Program-made: the position numbers and the translations under genes
The notes under the pieces: model-generated
Seen by the model: the letters and a program-made list of their open reading frames with translations, nothing else
What the model was told of the DNA's origin: nothing
Databases searched by the model: none
DNA from: Apoda limacodes
Lineage: Eukaryota; Arthropoda; Insecta; Lepidoptera; Limacodidae
Direction: 5' to 3'
Assembly: GCA_946406115.1 (NCBI GenBank)
Contig: OX291550.1
Span: 4,206,803-4,270,802 of the forward strand
DNA: 64,000 nt
Part shown: positions 21,963-35,052 of the stretch, one piece after another
Layout: each line of letters begins with the position of its first letter
Numbering within the stretch: position 1 is the first letter of the stretch

Positions 21963-23689
21963 AATGTTTACTAATAACTGAGGTAACTTATACTTAGGCT
22001 AGGACTAGGACCAGGTCATCGAATGGTTACAAAACTGTTTTTTTCTCGTAGACGCTCGGTTTTGGGAGCGTCAATTAGTTTACAATAAACAAGTGCCCTT
22101 ATTATAGTGCTATAGATTTTTAACTAAGGGATGAAGGGCACCTATTTCTGACGACATATTTCAACGAAGTGGGAGTGCCAATAGTTCGAGGCTAAAATGG
22201 GCCTTGCACCCGAATTAAGCACTCTGCTTTTCATTTCGAATACGAGGAAAAGAAATACAAACCAAATATTAAAAAGAACTTACTATTATTCTACTTTCAT
22301 ATCGAATATAAGGAAAGTAAACACAAGCCAAATAGGTATGAAACAATTTTTCCCTAACAGCTATCCTTATTTTTAATTAAATCAGGCGTTAAATTCATTT
22401 CAGAATCGCTTGATGAATTCATTTTGTTCGTTATAAAATTTAATTCGCTTCAACTACTTTAGATTTTTCATTGTCCCACGCTTTCCCTTCTATTTCTACG
22501 CGCAAATTTTTCAAGCGCCATAATGCCAGCCATTTATAAATTATTTTTAATCTCACCGGGTCGAAAAAACTTACTTTGTCATTTAAAATCTGATTAAATC
22601 TGCGAAGAAAAGCCTACTATATCTGATTGCGCGCAAAAGTTTTTCTTTTAAATTCTATAGAAATAAACATAATGAAACTGTCCGAAATGCGGATCGTCCT
22701 TACTATATTATACATTAGTGACCCGTTAATAACACTTTAGTTTAATTTTCGATACTATTGCATTAGAGATAATGGCTTGTGTAATGTTATTTAACAGATA
22801 ATTAATTGTAGTTTGTTGAATTATTAAATACAAGAATAAATAAGTATTTGGTATAATTTTTGCTCTAAGAATTTGAAAATTGACATGGTACAAATTCGGA
22901 ACGCACCTTAAAAAAAGGAAATGAAAAGAAACATTTATTTGGAATTACGTAGTAGATACATCATTTTAAATAAAGTTAATAATTAAAAATCATGAGTTAC
23001 TCCACCTGTGACGTAAAATACCTAATTGTATATAATTTCCTCACTGTAGTGAGATGAAAAATTGAGTGTTTCGCACGGCTGAAATATAGTATTTAACCAC
23101 TTATCTGGTATAAACAATTATCTTAAGTAACATCACAAACAACTACAACCAAGTTAAGAATAAATATACCTAGTTTTATCAAGTGTACTTTGCCCAATGG
23201 GACTGTTTTTTTTTGTTTACTTTTCGGCCCTAGAGCCAACATTTACCACTTCCCACCAGCTTTTTGTATAATATATGGTCTATTGTTTGAGTATGAGAGA
23301 TGAAAAGGTATAAACTTTAGGTCAGTGTATTATTTTTTATACTTTGTGTATATTGATGTAATAATAAAATTAGTCATGATTTAAAATTAATATTAATACT
23401 TTTTTAGAAATCTCAGCAAAATAAAATTCTGCCTAGAGCGCGGCAGGCAAAAAATAAATCTGCGCACAATTTCTTACACATAACTTAAATATCTATCTGT
23501 CTTATATATCTATATTATTATATATAATAAAATTAAAAACGAAAAAACAATTTGTACAAGTTTCATTCATAGGCCATCCATCGGTGGTATTTATGTTTTG
23601 AATTATACTGGTTTTGACATTCGTTATTTTAAGTAATTTCGATTTTTGCAATATATAGCAATTTAGCGTCTATGTGTATGTATTTATAT
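21963..23689 (+). other. Intergenic, AT-rich, with one diverged repeat copy
   Basis: About 22875-23110 (AATTCGGAACGCACC ... GAGTGTTTCGCACGGCTG) looks like a diverged third member of the 14395/16125 family. The rest is unassigned. Confidence 0.4.
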
Positions 23690-23890
23690 CCATACTAGTC
23701 CATATCCATACTAATATTATAAATGCGAAAGTAACTCTGTCTGTCTGTCTGTTACCTCTCCATGCTTAAACCGCTGAACCGATTGAGTCGAAATTTGGTA
23801 TGGAGATAGTTTGAGTGCCGGGAAAGGATATAGGATAGTTTTTATCCCGAAAAAATCAAAAGTTCCCGCGGGAATAACTAAAACTGAACT
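23690..23890 (+). repeat. Dispersed lepidopteran repeat ('CCGCTGAACCGATT')
   Basis: CCATACTAATATTATAAATG, CTGTCTGTCTGTTACC, CCGCTGAACCGATTGAGTCG, TTTGGTATGGAGATAGTTTG and TTTTTATCCCGAAAAA in order, a repeat I recognise from many lepidopteran sequences. Confidence 0.65.
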
Positions 23891-24134
23891 TAAGCGGACT
23901 ATAGCTTGCTATTGCAAACTTCATTAGTATAATTAATGAGTTCAATTGTATAACTTGACTTCATTAGTATAATTTGAGCCAAAGTCAAAGTCATTATTTT
24001 TATTCAAATTAGGTTTTTACAAACACTTTTGAATAGTCGAAGTAATGAAATAGTTGATGTAAGAACCCCACCCCGATACCTAACCAAATTTAGGGCGGTT
24101 GGAGCTGCTGGCAAAATAATTCATTAATTTGGTA

Positions 24135-24300
24135 ATCCCATTTATATTATAAATGAGAAAGTATGATGTTTGATTGTTTGTATCTCAGTACGCCTCAACC
24201 ACTAGATGGATCGGGATAAAACTTGATACACATATAGGTTAGGTCCTGGAATAGGACAAAGGCTACTTTTCATCCCGGGAAATTCAAAAGTTTCCGCTGC
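24135..24300 (+). repeat. Related dispersed repeat, second family
   Basis: Same plan as the preceding repeat: TTTATATTATAAATGAGAAA, CCTCAACCACTAGATGGATC, TTTCATCCCGGGAAATTCAA. The remainder up to 25820 has no identifiable content. Confidence 0.5.
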
Positions 24301-26960
24301 AATGTAATCTTTTCCGATGAACAATAAAGTTGGTTCACGAATTTTATATCACTCCCTACTAAAATTGATTTTTTACAAAAGCACACACACCTGATGGAAT
24401 GCTAAAATATGGTGATCTGCAGATCCACAAGAGCGCCCATAAATATATTAGTATCAATATCAGTTATTCTGAGGAAAGAAATCCCGCTAGAATCTTAAAA
24501 CTCGATCCGCTGAAGAAGTAGTTACGTACCTATTCGCTGGAAGGTCGCATCGATCCAGCAATTTGCTCCAACTCGTAAATAGGACTCGAGGATTGTTTTT
24601 ATGCTCCACTTGATCTCGTTCCCATTACGAGACTGTCTGTTCATCCGACGTTTCTTAAAATAAAAAGGTTGTGCTAGATATATATATACTTAGGAACATT
24701 TTTACGACATTCAAACCATTCTTTTAATCATGTTTTTTTTAACTAGAGAAATTTAAGAAAAAAATAGCAAGCACATTCGATTCTCTTCCTTATTAAAATA
24801 GCAACTTTGCCGTACCACTTTAGTTCAGTAATGCGGAGGTGTTTGTTAATCAAAATGTGTATTACTGAGAACTTTATTAGGTACTTCAAATATTACGATG
24901 GTTCCTGAAGTTAGTGCAGTTATTTCTTAGCTAAAGTAGCGCGAGACATATGTATGCCATTTTAAAAACCATAAAGTTATTGCAGTTACCTACATATGTA
25001 TATGTCGCAGGAAATTTGTAACATGCGTAAACTTATAATTTAGCTAGGACACTTGTAAGCGTACCGAAAGTTGTCAAACGGCTTGCCTAATAGATTTCAG
25101 GAAACTTAGAAGATGACTGACACGCTTTGGTAAACTTGTAGAAGGAAATCATTTTTGACATATTTACGAGTTAAAAAAAACGATATTTTAGAATACTTAC
25201 AAGTTTCCTAAACGCTGTCAGTAAATTTGTGAATGTGGGGATGACGGTGGGATATTTTGGTACCCTAAAGACCTGGGTATTCCCACATGGTGCAATCCCT
25301 CTGTTGTAATTCAAAAAGTCGTTCGTTACTTTTATCAAGAGGTGTTTTCGTGTTAAATTTGGACGTAAACGTCGTCACGTTCTTTATACACCATCGCGTG
25401 ACAATGAATCACCAATTACATAGACCGGTGAGTCTTTAAATGATAATTTGAATAATGTTTTTATGGAATAGGGAACAATAAGAGTCTAAAACTCTTAATA
25501 GTCTGGTCAATCTAGACATACGACGATACAAAAGTTCCCAAAAAGCTGAAAGTTGGTATAATTAAAAAGTCCTCATTGATCCGGGACCTGGAAAAAAATT
25601 TACTCGAGGTGACCGTTTCTGACCGATTCAAAAAGATGGAAAGTTGTTATCGTTATTATATGCACAAGTTTCTACACCATCTATGAGGTAGTGTACTTAG
25701 CGCGTTTTCATTTCTGTTTAATTCGAAACTATTACATAATAATAGATATTAGCAAGGGTTGGAAATGATAATAGCGGTGAACATTAAAAAGAGTACAGAA
25801 ATTTATTCGTCTGATTCATAATTTTCATAAACTTCTGCTTCCTCTTCTTCTTTATTTTTGTATCTTCACTCTTATGGTTTGGTCTAATTTGACCGGACAC
25901 AGACTCAACTTTTGTTACCGCCATTGATTCACACCTCACCTGACTTACCGTAAACTTTGCGGCAACAACAGACTTAGCTTGTAACTTGTTCACTTAACTT
26001 TTCACTTCATGAAACTAACTTTGTAGCTGAAAATTAAAACTTAAAGTGTTACTTCTCTTTATTAGCCACACGCTGTTTTGCACGCTAGGAAATTGGATAG
26101 CGAATATCGTGTGAAATAAAAACAGACTACCGTCTTGCAATATTTGTTAGTTTAATAGTAAAGTATATAGAGGTGTATTAAGAAAATCAACTCGCGCCAA
26201 TTGATTATACATCGGTGCGGCGTGGGAGCGGGTGTCGTCCATCAAATAGCTCGCAACTGGTGGAGTCCTAATCATGGTTGGGGACGCACTCGCCTCGCGT
26301 TTGCTGCGGGCGGCAGCCGTAAGCACAGCATTTTGCGTTAAAATTTTGTGACCGAGGCGTAATAACTAAGTAACTTATAGTGAGCAAATTTCTTTGTCTC
26401 GGCGTAAAAACCGACAAACGGCTACCGAACCTGACACCGAAAATATGTCAGGGTTGTCACAAAAATATGCAAGTACGTTCCTACCAATTGAAATGCTTGT
26501 ATGTTCAAATTTATACTTGTGTGTGTATGTGCCTACATTTCTAATGAAATATAAACATCATTTTCATTATCGTAAATATATGTTCTTCGCCACGAACCGA
26601 AGCAATTGAATAAAACCCAGGTGAAACTTACAGTTTATTTATTTTTTGGGTTCTATACCCAAAGGGTGCCAACGCAGCACTATTACTTAGCCTCTACGGT
26701 ATGTCTGTCTGTCTGTTCTACTATTAAAGTCACACAACAAAAGATACTTTTAGACATTTGGTCTAAAAGTATCTTTTAGACCAAAATAGGCAGAAGCCAG
26801 AAATTTTCACAGAATATTTGTTATAATGGCGGATTACATAACAAATAAAGAAACACAATTTAGTTATTTTTGCTTTATCGTAAAAACAGTAAAACATACA
26901 AGCTTTTATCTTGCAGTGATAATAGTGTGTGTGAGGTCTGAGTTATAACAACAAATAATA

Positions 26961-27230
26961 AAAACCAGCCAAATGTGAGACGGACCGAGCTATTTACCAT
27001 CTTAAATTACCGTTACAGCGCCATCTAGCTATTTTTATCAAAAGAAGCAGTAAGACATCCCTTGGAAATGATATGCAAAGTTAAGCAACGTCAGGCCCGG
27101 TCAGTTATTGGTTGGTGGACCGCTCAGCGGCACACCCCATGCTTGTGTTTGCAAATGACGTAAATGGTGGTAGGTAGGTAGGTACGGAACCCTCGACGCG
27201 CAGTCTGACCCGCACCTGGCCGATTTTTTT
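26961..27230. mobile_element. Short inverted-repeat element (MITE-like) in copy A
   Basis: Begins AAAACCAGCCAAATGTGAGA and ends GACCCGCACCTGGCCGATTT, imperfect inverted complements, with GGTACGGAACCCTCG before the right end. These termini are the common lepidopteran 'GGCCAAGTGCGAGTC / GGTACGGAACCCT' type. It encloses a 5S-like sequence. Confidence 0.6.
27078..27147 (+). ncRNA. 5S-rRNA-like fragment in copy A (pseudogene or 5S-derived SINE part)
   Basis: AAGTTAAGCAACGTCAGGCC followed by CGGTCAGTTATTGGTTGGTG and GACCGC lines up with the second half of eukaryotic 5S rRNA, covering the internal promoter from A box (GTTAAGC) to C box (TTGGATGGGTGACCGC in 5S). The first half is absent, so it is not a functional 5S gene. 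Confidence 0.6.
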
Positions 27231-28083
27231 AGAGATGCCGAACCGACAAATATTTGCGGAATTTATTGTAAGATGATTTTAATAAATATAATATATATGT
27301 ATGTATATTAGGTACTTACTTGACAATGAAATTATATAATGTATCATTTCTACTTGTATAAGGATTATAAATAAAATTACCCTACATTTTTTTATGAATT
27401 TACATAGTTACTAATATGTAAATTATCTGATTTGAAAACAAAGAACACATAGAAACACAAAATAATCATTTATCAAGTAAGTATAGGTGTCTAAATAAAA
27501 ACTAAAAAAGTAGCCATATTAAATTTTCTTTGTCTAAACGTTCTTCGGAAATACATTTATATAAAAGTAATTGAGTACAAACATACAATAAACGGACAGA
27601 TCGGGGAAATTTATTTTACATTAATTATGTTTGTGGCGATTTTATTTGGGTACTCGCCGGTAAAGATGAGAATCTTTATCGCAACAATTGTAAAATTTGA
27701 TAAGCGTAATGACACGCGACACGCTATTTAGACAGTACCCTGACGCACTGATGGTTGGTCGAAGTGGTCGCCTGCGAAACAGGGGTGGGGAGTACCCGCT
27801 CTGGACCTCACTGCACCCAATCGTTGCCCTGTCTACACAGCCGATACACCTGACTATTAGTAGTTATTACACTATGACCGAGGCTAGTATTGAAGTTAGC
27901 CTACTTACTGGCTGGCCGCCGCCCCGCGCTCTACGTACTATGTTACTGGGCAAGTACCTATTAGTATTCCTTTAAAATAGTGTTCCAATAGGTTAGCAGA
28001 ATCTTATATACCTATGTATTTAACGTACTCGTAATAAATGTATACCTACAATAATACTTAACGTTATAATCGTATTGTTGGGA

Positions 28084-28518
28084 TTATCTGAGATCAGTCA
28101 CTACCATAATTTCTTCGTTCTCTGAAGCAAACACAAACACATTATCTTCTAAATCGTCGCTTCCCGCGCTCGCTGCCGTGACAACCTTTTTTTGGATATA
28201 AAGTAGAAGAGGTAGCGTTGAACATTTTGGAGGTGAAAGTTGCTTCACGTTTCTTGATGCCTGAAATTTCAAGAGGCTCACTTGTGCAATATGTGTCTCT
28301 GCTGTTGTGATCATAATCAATATAGCAACTGCTAGTAGTCCACTGCTGGGCAAAGTTTTTCGTGTTTGATTTCGAAAACGAGTCTTACCTGATGTACCTG
28401 TATCAGTTATCACTTTTAGTGGTTTTCCACAGGTTTGATAAAACCTCATCTCCACCGGAAGCCAGACCGGTGTGGGACTGCGTGATGAGGATATACACAC
28501 ATAAAATATACAAGACAT
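28084..28518 (-). pseudogene. Unrecognised open reading frame, copy A
   Basis: Open for about 144 codons from the ATG at 28518. No domain recognised. The middle (AAACTTTGCCCAGCAGTGGA on the minus strand, preceded by GTAAGACTCG, which looks like a splice donor) matches a common lepidopteran SINE/LINE tail, so the frame is probably accidental across a repeat. The C-terminal end is acidic (DDLEDNVFVFASENEEIMVV). Identical in copy B, which reflects the recent duplication and not selection. Confidence 0.2.
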
Positions 28519-28806
28519 CAGCTCCAGTTTCAATTTTCAAAGCAATATATTATTGGGTGTGAATAATAAATCGCTAATAACTTGGACCGCTACAACGGCA
28601 ACGTCGGAAGGCCGACGTCGAGCTCTGCCATTAACTTTAAATCGTACATAGGATCTAAGGATTTTGCGATCGCGCTTTTCGAACGCGAAGACTAAGACTG
28701 ATGAGGAATTACGCTTATTATTGATTAGCTAGTTAACTGAGAAATGTTTAACCCAATTAAGATAATCATTTGTGAAGAACATAATTGAAAAGAAAAAAAA
28801 GGTAAA

Positions 28807-29460
28807 AAGCCTAAGCGGTCACCGTAGCCTATGGGGCACATAACTATGTGGCACATAACTATGGGGCACATAACCGCACTGTACGCGACCATTTCGGTTC
28901 TAAAGTGTGATAATGAATTCCCTGCCGATGGCGAGCGGTGCGATCTTAGAAAGTAGCCGTGGGCAACATTTCGAACAATTCAATAGAACACATCCCCTTG
29001 TACAAGCGGTAGAACACACGCAGGGAGGCAAAGTCTCTCCTCAGACTTAATGCTCGATACGGCAAGTGAGTTTGGGATCGTCGACAATTCTTACAGCGCG
29101 TCGTTTAACCGAGTCAAAAGGGCCAAGCTAGTATCCGGCTGCACCCGCCCAGACATGGCAGCAGTACTCCATATGGGGTCGGATTTGCGACTTGCAAAAG
29201 CAGCAACTTTTGCTCCGACGTGAAGTACTGCTTCGCTCTGTTGAGTACACCAAGGTTTTTGGATGCCAGCTTCACCTTGTCTTGCAGATGATCTTGGAAC
29301 TGAAAATCGCTGGAGATGTCAACACTAAGGATCCTAATAGAGATGAGAATCCTCTTGGAGATGGAAAGTGGAGTGTTTTGGAATTGTGGGACCACAGTGA
29401 ATGGGGTTTTCTTAGTGGTGAACGCGCAGACTTGTGTCTATGTAGGGTTGAATACATCCG
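28807..29460 (-). mobile_element. Antisense LINE fragment (reverse-transcriptase thumb to 3' tail), copy A
   Basis: On the minus strand the frame gives SIRILSVDISSDFQFQDHLQ, then KLASKNLGVLNRAKQYFT and a tail resembling LCVFYRLYKG and FYHRTARH with frameshifts. This is the family seen at 2266 and 5812, but extends further 5'. The 3' tail region is scrambled by a 17-bp repeat (GGGGCACATAACTATGT). Confidence 0.75.
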
Positions 29461-29990
29461 AAACTAAATTATGAAGTACACATGGGTAAAGAAGATTCTA
29501 GAGTGGAGACTGCGAATGGAACAGCCACCCCACTAGGTGCATGGATTGAAGATCTAGTACCTAATTACGAATTTCTTTAAATTCCATAAATTTAATATGC
29601 CCAAGGTCTGCCGTAGGACAGGGAATCCAGTGCATTGTCTGGGACTTTGATTTTGTGACCCAAGACTTCTGTAATATGAACGTAGTACACAGTTTATGTA
29701 CATAGTACACAAAAATATCAGCTAGACGCATACGCAAACACGAACACAACACGGACGTATTTTTCGATATGCTTTAGGCACCTACAAGTTTTTATTCTGG
29801 ACAATTGCATGTAATGTACAAATTTTACATATTAGATTAGGTAGGTACTTAATTCATACTGTACTTGGCATTTGGTTTAGTAGAACTAACTTTAATTAAT
29901 TTTTATAACTTTTGTGAAAATGTTCCTTACAAAGATTAATTAATCTTCCAAAACCTGAATCTGTACACAAGAGTTTAGTAAAAGCTTTTA

Positions 29991-30164
29991 GATTGTTGCT
30001 TGGCTATGTAAGCTCGTGTGATTGTTGCTTGGCTATGTAAGCTCGTGTGATTGTTGCTTGGCTATGTAAGCTCGTGTGATTGTTGCTTGGCTATGTAAGC
30101 TCGTGTGATTGTTGCTTGGCTATGTAAGCTCGTGTGATTGTTGCTTGGCTATGTAAGCTCGTGT
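29991..30164. repeat. 29-bp minisatellite, 6 copies (copy A)
   Basis: Unit GATTGTTGCTTGGCTATGTA plus AGCTCGTGT, six identical copies. Confidence 0.95.
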
Positions 30165-31395
30165 GATTTATATCTCTGTATCTTCTTTGAGCTTTTTTAT
30201 TTGAAGCGATTGAATACCTACGTACACGGATACAACATAGAAACTTTTTAGTATAAGTGTTTTTTTAAAATTTTAACATGTTTTGATGTTACTTGTCACT
30301 TGTCAATAATTTATATCTTACAAATTTCAATACATTTATAATTATTCAATTTCATCTTTTATTTTATAAACCTAGCAGTATGTATACGCAGGTTTACACA
30401 CTTTTTACACTTTGAGGGATGGAATATTAAAATTCCCAAAATACATGTTTTGATGATTTTGATGAGAAAATATACATAAATTCTGACTAAAATTTCACTA
30501 TAAAATTATTATTTTCCTCCAAAATTTACGCTTTACCTAGATGTAAAAAGACTCTGAAAGACGGCGTTCAATAATTGTGTTTAAAAGCATATACCTAATA
30601 TTCAAAAGAAACTGATCATAGCAATAATTTACCTCATACGAACTTCTTACCTCTGAATTTTGAAAAATGCCGAAATATCTTTTTTATTACTGGGTTGGAA
30701 AGTTACTATTTACTTACTAACTAACTTAAGTTTCGTTTTTCCGTAAAAGTAATATTTTCCAATCCCATGTAAGATTAGCAATACATTTTCTTCCCTTAAT
30801 TGAATTTTGTAAATACCCGTAACACTTTCTTTATATTTGTATTGAAAAGCACTCGTATATACTATGTTTAAAGTAAATTGATCATAGACATATTTTATCT
30901 CAAACAAACTTCCTTACTTCTTTCTCCCCTTAGGGGTTGAATTTCGAAAATTATAAAATGTGTATGTCATTAACTGTGTTAAAGAGCATCAATATTAAGT
31001 TTCAAGCAAATTAGATAAAAAAAAATTTTCCTATTCAAAACTTGACACCGCTTTCACCCCTTAGAGGTTGAATTTTAAGAAAACGCCAAAATAAGTGATT
31101 TTGATTCATATTCAGGAGCATTTATACGATGTTTCATGTACAATGAAATTAGACTATAAAATAGTAGATTGCATCACAATGGTTTAAAATAATATTTTCA
31201 CGGCCAGGGATTCAAAGTACGTCGCCCGAGCCAAAAATATATTTTGCGTCCGAGTGATACACTCTACTTTTCATCACCCTCAATGAGAAAATAAAAGGCG
31301 CCTCATATTTTATTGAAATATTATGGTGAATCTCGTTGTTGGGATGTAGATGGGCGCGGCGACAGTAGCATGGTAGGTTTAACTGAAGGTTGCAA

Positions 31396-32401
31396 TTAAA
31401 TATTTTTTACAATACGTTCACATGTTTTCGCCTTGTTTTCAATGGAATCTTCTATATACTCTTCTGCTACAGCACTCGACTTCCATCCTCCATGTCGCTT
31501 GAGAACAGTTAAGTCCGATCCAGAATCTGCCAAAAGGGTAGCAGAAGTACGACGAAAACAAAGTCCTGTATACAGCTTGATATCTGGTAACTTCAAATAA
31601 GTAGCGATTTCTTGTGGCATGTTAGAAATTTTATTTTTTCCCATAACGTGTTTGAAGCACTTGCCATTTTGATAACGAATGAAAAACCGATTGGTCTTCA
31701 TATCAGCAGGACGCGGATTACGCGGATCGGTCAATTGTTGTTTTTGTATATGTCAGTTTTACTAACAGTAAATCAATTGAGTGATTTTCGGCATCATCAA
31801 CAAAAGTTCATTTCCACGACAAGCTCTATGTACTCCAAAAATGTAAAGCCACCTGTAACAAAACCGAATGTGAATTAGACAAGTATCTATCGAAGTACAG
31901 GTTACAATAAAATTCGCATTTTAAAACACTATGGTTATACTGTACTAATCCACCATATACATAGTTACTTACTTTTACGGCAAGAAAGACTTTGTCGGGT
32001 GCCTCATTAAGGAAAGTCTCCACGTTTTTGACTGAGAACACTTCGGATTTTTTAGGTTTAAATCCATCAGACATCCTCTTCAGATACGCTATTAATTTTA
32101 GAATATGTGTCCAGTTTTACGTCGTTGTTAGAACGGACTGTTGATTTTGGCATTGAGTAGGTACTCCAAAGAGTGTAAGGTTGTTTAGTTTCTAAAAAAG
32201 TACTGGAAATAGGCCAAAAACACAGATTCTGAAAAATTCTTGGCGCCTTTTGCATTTCTCCATTCAATAAAATTACCATAGGGTTTCATATATTTCTCCC
32301 GGGATTTTGCAGGTAAAAGATTATCCATTACATTTCTTGCATCAGATCTAATACTTTCTGGAAATTAATTCTATAGTTTCGCTGTCACTTAAAGAACTCA
32401 T
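31396..32401 (-). pseudogene. Crypton-type tyrosine recombinase pseudogene, copy A
   Basis: The minus strand starts ATGAGTTCTTTAAGTGACAG at 32401. Across several frames it gives DNLLPAKSREKYMKPYGNFI, TLWSTYSMPKSTVRSNN, MSDGFKPKKSEVFSVKNVET with FLNEAPDKVFLAVK, IFGVHRACRGNELLLM (first catalytic Arg in ACR), then NPRPADMKTNRFFIRYQNGK, RRTSATLLADSGSDLTVLKR with HGGWKSS, and EEYIEDS (probable nucleophile Tyr). This layout is the Crypton/DUF3504-like tyrosine recombinase of insects. Defects: several 1-nt frameshifts (near 32095, 32360 and 31790), LAVK followed by GTAAGT (intron or insertion), Leu (31561-31563) where the HxxR His belongs, and TAA at 31396. Confidence 0.8.
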
Positions 32402-32860
32402 TTTTCAAAACCATGAATTTCTAACAATCCGTGAAAATTGAGGAAAACGCGGATTGTAGTTCGCGCGTTTTTAATTTGTTATGTCTTTTTTTTATTCGGC
32501 CGGCGGTGCGACTATTAGCCGTCGTACCAGCCAGTCTTTATTCAAACAATATTTGCGTTCGATTTCTTTGCCGCTGAACACTAAGATGTTCCAAATTCAA
32601 AAAATGCGCGGCAAAGATAATTGCGGCGCATTTATAAAGAGGATTAAAAACTCATTACTGCCCGCTAAAAGTTTTTTATGGAAAACATCACCTTTGTGTG
32701 TACTTAAAGGCGAATCAAGTCGTCCTTTTCGAAGGTTTAGGTGGGATAAAAATAAAACTTTCAATTGCATACAAACTTTATCATCCCTTTTTTTTAAACA
32801 CCTCAAAAATTCCTTGTTCATTCACTATTTGAAAATGCATATATATTAACTTAGAAGAGA
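32402..32860. other. Flank of the recombinase pseudogene with overlapping open frames, copy A
   Basis: Open stretches occur on both strands (+ 32481-32849; - 32597-32821), and in copy B at 42164-42583 and 42226-42555. None shows a recognised domain. It may be the terminal non-coding part of the Crypton-like element. Confidence 0.3.
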
Positions 32861-33699
32861 ATTGAGCAAAAATATATTTTATCACATAGAAACTTGGTTA
32901 ACTCCTTTAGGGGCTAAATTTTAAAAAATCCTGAAAAAAAATTCAAAGTTCCAACAGAACCTACTATAAAATTTACCCCTTCTCGAAATTTTTAATTTCA
33001 GAGTAATATGAGCATAAGACAATCAATACAAATTTACCACGCTCCTTCACGCTCTTAGGGGTGAATTTTGAAATATACATACATATCAAGTGGCTTTAAA
33101 AGTCTACTCTGTTTCGCCACGTGTGAAAAAGTTGCTGAATACTTAAACGTCCAGTTATTAATTACTAACACATCTACGCGCGGCTCACACCCTTGGGGGT
33201 TCAAAAAATTCTTAACGATGTCTACAATATAATCATTTTACACTCATTTCCCAAATTTGAAATTTCTATTCGTAGCTATTTGGACTTTACTTTTTTTTCC
33301 ACATTAACTCTGTCACTTGCTTTATTATAACTAACGAGTTAATTAAAAACAAAAAAAAATTTCATTAATTGTATTGAAAAGCATGTATTCGAAGCTTTAA
33401 GTAGATTTAACCATAAAAATGTTATTATCAACACAAAGTCACACCTTCATCAAAACAATTAAATTTTACTATCCCATTTCTCCCCTTCGGGGTTGAATTT
33501 TCACTCGGAAACTCTTACTACATTAATTGTTTTGAAATAGCATGTATACCGAGGATGAATACAAAATATTAACATAAACAAAATACTTACACAACAATAT
33601 TTACTTCCCCCTTTTACCTTAGGAGTTGAATTTTCAGTAAACCCGAAAACCATAGTTTGTTAAGTAGGTATGTTGAGAATTAATATTAAGTAATAATAA

Positions 33700-34015
33700 G
33701 TCTACGGTCACTTAAAGTTGCAAAAAAATCAAGCTTATGAGTCAACGCAATAAAAAACAGCCATCTTTGTCACGTATTGTGACACCAATATATCGAAACT
33801 TATGGAGTACTTCCCGGTGACCTAGAATCATAAAATTTGGAATGAAGCAAGATGTTACATCACAAATATAGTAAAAAACCTAAACTGAAACTGTTAATTA
33901 AGGCATAAACCTGTGAGACTTGATTTCATGATCTAGGAACTAACTACAGTTAAGAACTTTGTACGGAACCCTTGGTGCGCGAGCCAGACTCGTACTTGGC
34001 TGGTTTTCTTTTGAT
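33700..34015 (-). repeat. Dispersed lepidopteran repeat, copy A (also 43440-43740 in copy B)
   Basis: Ends GTACGGAACCCTTGGTGCGC followed by GAGCCAGACTCGTACTTGGC and TGGTTTTC, the reverse orientation of the 'GGCCAAGTGCGAGTC / GGGTTCCGTAC' family. It contains CCTAGAATCATAAAATTTGG, as in the intronic copy near 205. Confidence 0.55.
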
Positions 34016-35052
34016 TGTGTTAAAAAACGGTTGCAAGTAAATTTTACTCTAAAAATATTATTTCCCGTGTAAATAATTGTCATCCCCTTTTCTCCTGTTT
34101 GGGGTTAAGTTTTCTGAAACTCCTAATCACGTCGTTTATTGATTGTGTCAGAAAGTACATATATACCCAATTTTAATGAAATGGTCATAGAAATATTATA
34201 TCCTGTACAAATTATCTCACTAAACTCTTAATTAATTTGAACCTAAATATATTATTTCCTGTTAAAATTTTCTCCTTTTCTCCCGTAAAGGTCCCGTCAA
34301 TCCATTGTTAAAAACTGCGAAACACATACTTTTTTTATTGTATTGAATTACAATATATATAATATATTAGTTATAAGTGAATTTGACCCTCAACCTAGGG
34401 TAACTCGTAAACTTCACATTCTCATAGCAATGATAAATGTGTTTTAATTTTATTGTTTTCCGGTGGTCAAGTTTCTTACAAAGATGTTCACAACAATAAA
34501 CCAATATAATATGTGAAGAAGTTGGAAAAGAATAATCAATGTCTCTGATTTTATTCAACGTGTACCTACTGGTCTTTAGCAATCACGGACCTTAAGGTTA
34601 CTCATCCGACGACATTGCTAAGGCAATGGGTGAGAAGCGAATGGGTTTTTTGAGCTTTTGCATACATAATACAGGTTTTGTTTTTGTTGTTAATTTATAA
34701 AATTGTTTTTTATTATTCATATTTTAAATTTTGTAATTGTAACTCAATAAACTATGGTGAGAAACCAAAAACTAATGCATAAGTACTGTATTGTACTCAA
34801 GTGTACAAAAGAATACAATAAGAAGTGAACTGCTAATTTCTTTGTTGTCGTGGACTTTAACGTCAAAATCGGTTTGACCTTTATCGGTCCGTTATTTATG
34901 CTCACATTTTCGAACTTTTTAATTCCATAGTAAAAAAGATTGTTCAAATAAAATCTTGTCTGTATTTCAATCAAATGCATTTTTCTATGATTGAATCTTT
35001 GTTAAAAATTTAATTTGATTTTAATAAGTACTATATTCTAAGTATAAAAAAT

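Larger units (their letters stand above)
30640..34320. repeat. Cluster of degenerate 'CCCCTTAGGGGTTGAATTTT' repeats, copy A
   Basis: At least eight variants of a block reading CTCCCCTTAGGGGTTGAATT occur at about 30940, 31060, 32895, 33050, 33195, 33485, 33615 and 34090, each followed by an AT-rich spacer with AAAAGCAT(G/A)TAT-like words. The recombinase pseudogene interrupts the series. An equivalent cluster is at about 40440-44030 in copy B. Confidence 0.6.

Noticed and set aside
25784..25993. Minus-strand frame of about 69 codons crossing the start of duplication copy A
   Set aside because: No ATG start and no domain. Its two versions differ at the end only because the duplication junction falls within it.
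26394..26609. 71-codon open frame, repeated at 36231-36446
   Set aside because: Present twice only because of the recent duplication; no ATG at its start, no domain and low-complexity hydrophobic end.
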